A stretch of DNA of 63,222 bases from Chthonomonas sp. UBA6659 (GTDB taxonomy: Bacteria; Armatimonadota; Fimbriimonadia; Fimbriimonadales; Fimbriimonadaceae). The number at the start of each line of letters is the position of its first letter. Position 1 is the stretch's first letter. A program made the translations under genes and the position numbers. The stretch spans positions 1 through 63,222 of the forward strand of contig DKKT01000017.1 of assembly GCA_002455425.1 (NCBI GenBank), given 5' to 3'. This document shows positions 59,507-63,222 of this stretch, in pieces. The notes below the pieces were generated by a model. The model was not told the origin of the DNA, made no database searches, and worked only from the letters and a program-made list of their open reading frames with translations.

Positions 59507-60498
59507 GGCCGGAAGATGTACTTGATGCCGATCCCCTCCTGGAGGTCGCGAAACACCGATTCCGCGTCTTCGAGTGCGCGATCACCGGAGAGGACGTGGT
59601 CGAGACGGACGGCGGGGTCGAGCACCCACTCACGAGCCTGGCGCACCGCCCGAGTTCCGAAGTGGAACGGACTCATCAAGGTGATCTGATCATAGTGGAC
59701 TCGACGGGTATCGAAGCTCACCGTGGACCCGGCCGGACAGCCGCCGAAGAGGACGACCTTGCCACCGCGGCGCACGTAATCGAGGCTCTTGGCCCAGATC
59801 TCCTCCCGACCGGTGCACTCGATCACGATGTCGAATTCCGCCGACTTGGGTTCGAGCCCGTAGAGGTACACCGCCTGGACGCCGAGGTCCTCGGCGATCG
59901 CCAGGCGTTGGGAGTTCCGTCCCGCCACGGTGACCGCGGGCACGCCGAGGCTGCGCAAGATGCTCGCAAACATCAGGCCGACCGCACCGGGACCGATGAT
60001 GAGGACCCGATCGTTCGACCCGACACCCATCATCTCGATGCCGTGCGCGACACACGCGAGCGGTTCGAGCAATGCCGCGCGCTCGAATCCGACCTCGGCC
60101 GGCTTGGGAAAGAGGTTGAGCCGGGCGATGTGGGCCGGGATCTTCAGATACTGGGCATAGCTGCCCAGCACCTTGGTCGCCATGATCTTCTGGCAGAGGT
60201 TCTCTTGGTCGTTCTCGCACCAGAAGCAGGTTTGACAGGGCGCCGAATGCACCCCCATCACCTCTTGACCGCTCGCGAAGGGTGCACCGGGGCCGGCCGC
60301 CACGACGACGCCGCTGTACTCATGCCCGAACACGCCGGGCATCGGGATTTGGGGGTGTCCCCGCAGGAAGGCCTTAAGATCGGTGCCGCAGGTGGGGGCC
60401 GCCCGCACTTCGACAAGCAATTCGCCAGGACCGGGATCGGGGACTTCGACCCGCTCCAAGGAGAGGCATCCCGGCTCCTTCAAGACAAGGGCTTGCAT
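59503..60498 (-). CDS. Zinc-dependent medium-chain dehydrogenase/reductase
   Basis: 331 residues from the ATG at 60498; the open upstream extension is not homologous. It begins MQALVLKEPGCLSLERVEVPDPGPGELLVEVRA, with the zinc site CGTDLKAFLRG, the GHEYSGVV motif, the four-Cys lobe CQTCFWCENDQENLC, and a cofactor region VLIIGPGAVGLMFASIL. It resembles threonine- or polyol-type dehydrogenases. It heads the minus-strand operon and diverges from the SRPBCC gene across a 202-base region. Confidence 0.9.
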   Translation of the reverse strand: MQALVLKEPGCLSLERVEVPDPGPGELLVEVRAAPTCGTDLKAFLRGHPQIPMPGVFGHEYSGVVVAAGPGAPFASGQEVMGVHSAPCQTCFWCENDQENLCQKIMATKVLGSYAQYLKIPAHIARLNLFPKPAEVGFERAALLEPLACVAHGIEMMGVGSNDRVLIIGPGAVGLMFASILRSLGVPAVTVAGRNSQRLAIAEDLGVQAVYLYGLEPKSAEFDIVIECTGREEIWAKSLDYVRRGGKVVLFGGCPAGSTVSFDTRRVHYDQITLMSPFHFGTRAVRQAREWVLDPAVRLDHVLSGDRALEDAESVFRDLQEGIGIKYIFRP

Positions 60499-60700
60499 CG
60501 TATCGGGGCGACCTGAGCGTCGCGGATGCACGACCGCGGTGTCGGCGTGGGCTGTCGTCTTCGGTTGGCCGATCGCGTCCTGACTCAAACTCCGTTCTCC
60601 GTTGCCGGGCGCGCGCTGCCTGCGCCTGTCTCCGCCAAGGGTGCGGGGACGCCGACAGGTATAACCGTACCCGGAAAGCGCCCTTTCCTGTGAACCTCCC

Positions 60701-61153
60701 ATGCCCAACGTCGAAACCTCCGTTTGGATTCAGGCACCGCTCTCCGTGGTCTACGAGATCGCGAAGGACAACCGCTCCTTTCCCGAGTTCATGAACGACG
60801 TCAAGTCCCTCGACATCGTCGAATCGGATGGCGATCGCGTCGTCAGCGACTGGGTCGGCCTGATCCCGACCTTCGGGCTCAAGGTCCGGTGGCGACAGGA
60901 GGACGTGTGGGACGACGAGGCCCACACCTGCACCTTCCGCCAAGTGAAGGGCGACTACGACAAGCTCGAAGGCACCTGGACCTTTGCCGACGAGAACGGG
61001 GGCACCCGATTCGACAGCACCCTTGAGTACGAATACGTCGTCCCTGGGCTGGGGCCCCTCGTCAAGAAGGTCGTCCACGGCATCGTCGTCAAGAACATGG
61101 ACGGCGTCCTCGGCGCGATCAAGGCCCGCGCCGAGTCGCGGGTCACGGCCTGA
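60701..61153 (+). CDS. SRPBCC (Coq10/START-like) protein
   Basis: 150 residues. The beta-helix-grip fold is indicated by VETSVWIQAPLSVVYEIAKDNRSFPEFMNDVKSLDIVE and RVVSDWVGLIPTFGLKVRW, ending in a long helix (VVHGIVVKNMDGVLGAIKARAESR). Coq10-like proteins bind ubiquinone or other hydrophobic ligands; other relatives are polyketide cyclases. The ligand is unknown. It starts 202 bases from the divergent dehydrogenase and 6 bases before the GH15 gene. Confidence 0.85.
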   Translation: MPNVETSVWIQAPLSVVYEIAKDNRSFPEFMNDVKSLDIVESDGDRVVSDWVGLIPTFGLKVRWRQEDVWDDEAHTCTFRQVKGDYDKLEGTWTFADENGGTRFDSTLEYEYVVPGLGPLVKKVVHGIVVKNMDGVLGAIKARAESRVTA

Positions 61154-61159
61154 GCCCGC

Positions 61160-63100
61160 ATGCCCCGACCGATCGCGCTCGGCAACGGATCGTTGCTGGT
61201 GAACCTCGACGCGTGCGGCACGATCCGCGATCTGTTCCATCCCCAAGTCGGATATCCGAACCATCTCAGTGGACATCGGATCCGCCTCGGCGTCTGGGTC
61301 CACGGACGGTTCGCTTGGGATGACGATCCCACCTGGCAGCGCCACCAGGCGTATCGCCCCGATACCCTCGTCGCAGAGTCCACGTGGACCCACGATAGGC
61401 TCGGGCTCTTGCTCCATCTCCAAGAGGTCGTCCTCCCCGATCAGCCGGTCTTCCTCCGTCGCGTGAGGATGACCTGGCATGGAGAGAACGCGACCGAGGT
61501 GCGCCTTTTCCAATCCCAGGATCTCCGGATCGCGGAATCCGACATCGGTGACACCGCCTTCTACAATCCGTTTCTGGATGGGATCGTCCATTACAAGGGT
61601 CGACACACCTTCCTGTTCGGAGGCGCCACGCGGCGCGGAGGGCTCCAAAGCTATGCGACCGGCATCAAAGGCTTCGGCGGTCTCGAGGGCACCTGGCGCG
61701 ACGCTGAAGACGGGCAGCTCAGCGGGCACCCCATTGCGCAGGGCTCGGTCGACTCGACCTTCGGGCTTCGGCTCGACCTGAAGCCCGGCCGCGCCGGGTT
61801 CGCCGATCTCTGGATCGTCGGCGGTGAGACCCTCGACGAAGTCGGCGAGCACTACCATCGCCTCGTCGAAACCGGCGTTCAGGATGCGATCCAAGCGGCA
61901 GGCTCGGCCCACAGGGCCTGGCTTGCTACGGGCCTCGAATTCCAGGATGCGACGATCCCGGATGCCCATCGCAACCTGGCTCGCCAAAGCCTCCTCCTGA
62001 TGCGCACCCAGATCGACCACGCCGGGGGCGTCGTCGCCGCGACCGACTCCGATATTCTTGAAACCAACCGCGCGACCTATTGCTACGTCTGGCCCAGGGA
62101 CGGAGCCTTCGTCAGCAGCGTCTTCGACCGCAGCGGACATCCCGAAGTCGCGGCCCGATTCTTCGGCTTCTGCCGCCGTATCCTCGATCGCCAACGCCCT
62201 GTGTTCTTCCAGAAGTACGGGCCGGACGGAAGCCTCGGCGCGAGTTGGCATCCCTGGATCGCCGACGGCAAGCCCGAAATGCCGTTCCAGCAGGACGAGA
62301 CCGCGCTCGTGGTCAAGGCCATCACCGAATTCGTGGGCCGGCACGGCGATCCGGACGGCCTTCTCGAGGGGATGGTCTTCCCCGCGTGTGACTTCATGGC
62401 CGATCACCGCGATCCCACGACCGGGCTCCCGCATCCGAGCTGGGATCTCTGGGAGGAGCGGCGCGGTATCCATGCGTTCACACTCGCCGCGCTCGTCGCG
62501 GCTTTCCGCGGGGCGGCGCGCCACGCGGATACCGATCGCCGGCGACGTTACGAGACGGTCGTCGAGGAACTCACCGATGCGATTCGACGGAGGTTCTTCG
62601 ACGATCGTGCCGGCGTCTTCCTGCGCTCGCTGATTCCTGGCCCGCGCCGCCGCCTTGAGCCGGATCGCATCCTCGACAGCTCGGTCTTGGCGGTCGGCCT
62701 CCTCGGGGCGATCTCGCCGACCGAGCCGGGTTGGGCGCCAACGGTCGAGACGGTCGAGCGTGGGCTGCGGGTCGGAGGCCCTATCGATGGAATCGCTCGG
62801 TACCAGGGTGACTACTACTTCCGGCGGACCGAGCGGGTCGCCGGCAACCCTTGGATCATCTGTTCGCTGTGGCTCGGCCAAGCCCGCCTCATGCTCGGTG
62901 ACATGGATGCGGCCGATTTCTGGCTCGATTGGACGTGCAGCCAAACCTCCACGGGTGTGCTACCCGAGCAATTGGACCCGGACACGGGCGCTCATCTCTC
63001 GGTAAGCCCCCTCACGTGGTCGCATGCCGAGTTCGTGAACACGGTCCTGCACCGGTATCGGATGGAGGGAACTGCACGGGAGAGCCTTCGGTTGGCGTGA
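61160..63100 (+). CDS. GH15-family glucoamylase-type glycosidase
   Basis: 646 residues, no signal peptide. The N-terminal ~260 residues form a beta-sandwich. The (alpha/alpha)6 barrel begins with QSLLLMRTQIDHAGGVVAATDSDILETNRATYCYVWPRDGAFVSSVFDRSG. Catalytic acid and base candidates are the Glu in PSWDLWEERRGIHAFT (about residue 432) and the Glu in LPEQLDPDTG (about 602). GH15 enzymes release glucose from alpha-1,4 glucans or trehalose. The long N-terminal domain is typical of bacterial glucoamylase/dextranase members. It follows the SRPBCC gene by 6 bases. Confidence 0.93.
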   Translation: MPRPIALGNGSLLVNLDACGTIRDLFHPQVGYPNHLSGHRIRLGVWVHGRFAWDDDPTWQRHQAYRPDTLVAESTWTHDRLGLLLHLQEVVLPDQPVFLRRVRMTWHGENATEVRLFQSQDLRIAESDIGDTAFYNPFLDGIVHYKGRHTFLFGGATRRGGLQSYATGIKGFGGLEGTWRDAEDGQLSGHPIAQGSVDSTFGLRLDLKPGRAGFADLWIVGGETLDEVGEHYHRLVETGVQDAIQAAGSAHRAWLATGLEFQDATIPDAHRNLARQSLLLMRTQIDHAGGVVAATDSDILETNRATYCYVWPRDGAFVSSVFDRSGHPEVAARFFGFCRRILDRQRPVFFQKYGPDGSLGASWHPWIADGKPEMPFQQDETALVVKAITEFVGRHGDPDGLLEGMVFPACDFMADHRDPTTGLPHPSWDLWEERRGIHAFTLAALVAAFRGAARHADTDRRRRYETVVEELTDAIRRRFFDDRAGVFLRSLIPGPRRRLEPDRILDSSVLAVGLLGAISPTEPGWAPTVETVERGLRVGGPIDGIARYQGDYYFRRTERVAGNPWIICSLWLGQARLMLGDMDAADFWLDWTCSQTSTGVLPEQLDPDTGAHLSVSPLTWSHAEFVNTVLHRYRMEGTARESLRLA

Positions 63101-63119
63101 TTCGTCCGGTCTCCCAAGT

Positions 63120-63222
63120 ACTTCTCCTCCACTGGAGGAGAAGTCGGTGAGGGCGTAGCCTGAACCGGTTGAGGAGATTGCGGGTCTTTTTGGTTTCGGG
63201 AGGAGACCACCTCACCCGGTTC
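63120..63222. repeat. Palindromic repeat-like intergenic sequence at the window edge
   Basis: A perfect 11-base-pair inverted repeat ACTTCTCCTCC-ACT-GGAGGAGAAGT (63120-63144) is followed by GAACCGGTTGAGG (63162-63174), which nearly matches the reverse complement of CCTCACCCGGTTC (63210-63222). A CTTTTT tract lies between them. The layout looks like a small intergenic palindromic repeat, possibly combined with a terminator for the GH15 gene. No second copy exists in this window, so whether it is dispersed in the genome is unknown. Confidence 0.5.

Noticed and set aside
60499..60700. Cobalamin riboswitch for the operon that ends with metH
   Set aside because: The 202-base region before the first gene has no B12-box-like sequence or the expected long folded leader.
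60374..62944. Antisense 856-codon open frame across the SRPBCC and GH15 genes
   Set aside because: It spans two genes with clear families on the other strand; the predicted protein shows only low-complexity charged sequence.

Overview
The window is about 63 kb of high-GC bacterial chromosome, densely coded on both strands with no intergenic gap above about 210 bases. No rRNA, tRNA, CRISPR array, transposase or phage gene was seen. The gene set suggests a free-living Gram-negative-type bacterium: PEP-CTERM anchoring, a TolC/HlyD efflux system, a TIGR03790 lipoprotein, a tricorn-type protease, pseudopilin-like YxxDxDgxxP motifs, and menaquinone-type genes. It resembles Armatimonadota (Fimbriimonas-like) more than any other phylum I can name. 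That assignment is an inference from gene style, not a database result.

Left part (1-12.2 kb, mostly minus strand). The window opens inside a large secreted RHS/YD-repeat protein. Upstream of it is a tightly packed string (XdhC, a pseudopilin-like membrane protein, a CPBP protease, a propeller-like protein, a beta-helix/PA14 protein, CsaA). A PEP-CTERM serine protease, a small membrane protein and glyQ follow. Middle-left (12.2-25.7 kb): secreted proteins, a Crp/Fnr regulator, then a plus-strand run ribF - hypothetical - nadC - LD-carboxypeptidase - phosphodiester glycosidase - membrane protein - ligD. Next come rpmB and a glutathione peroxidase on the minus strand, and hisC-aroF on the plus strand.

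Centre (25.8-39.8 kb). A 1065-residue tricorn-like protease lies downstream of an unusual minus-strand operon: two small secreted cysteine-rich proteins followed by an outer-membrane barrel reading frame interrupted by one in-frame TGA. Divergent from it is a plus-strand run of end-overlapping genes: menG/ubiE - polyprenyl synthase - HAD phosphatase - two unrecognised proteins - D-2-hydroxyacid dehydrogenase - recJ - trpD - trpC - trpF.

Right part (39.8-63.2 kb). An orphan zinc-finger anti-sigma-like gene with a secretin-N-like partner; a Tat-type amine oxidase; PBP2; a four-gene TolC-HlyD-permease-ATPase efflux operon preceded by interleaved repeats; a CBS-GGDEF protein downstream of a DnaA-related AAA+ protein; an Old Yellow Enzyme homologue; a minus-strand operon of two dehydrogenases, cupin, M48 protease and a shortened MetH (B12-binding plus reactivation domains only); and a SRPBCC protein with a GH15 glucoamylase-type enzyme. 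Many neighbours overlap by 4 bases (ATGA or GTGA), implying translational coupling.

The most unusual features are the cysteine-rich/barrel operon with its in-frame TGA, the DnaA-like protein lacking a recognisable DnaA domain IV, and the two-domain MetH.
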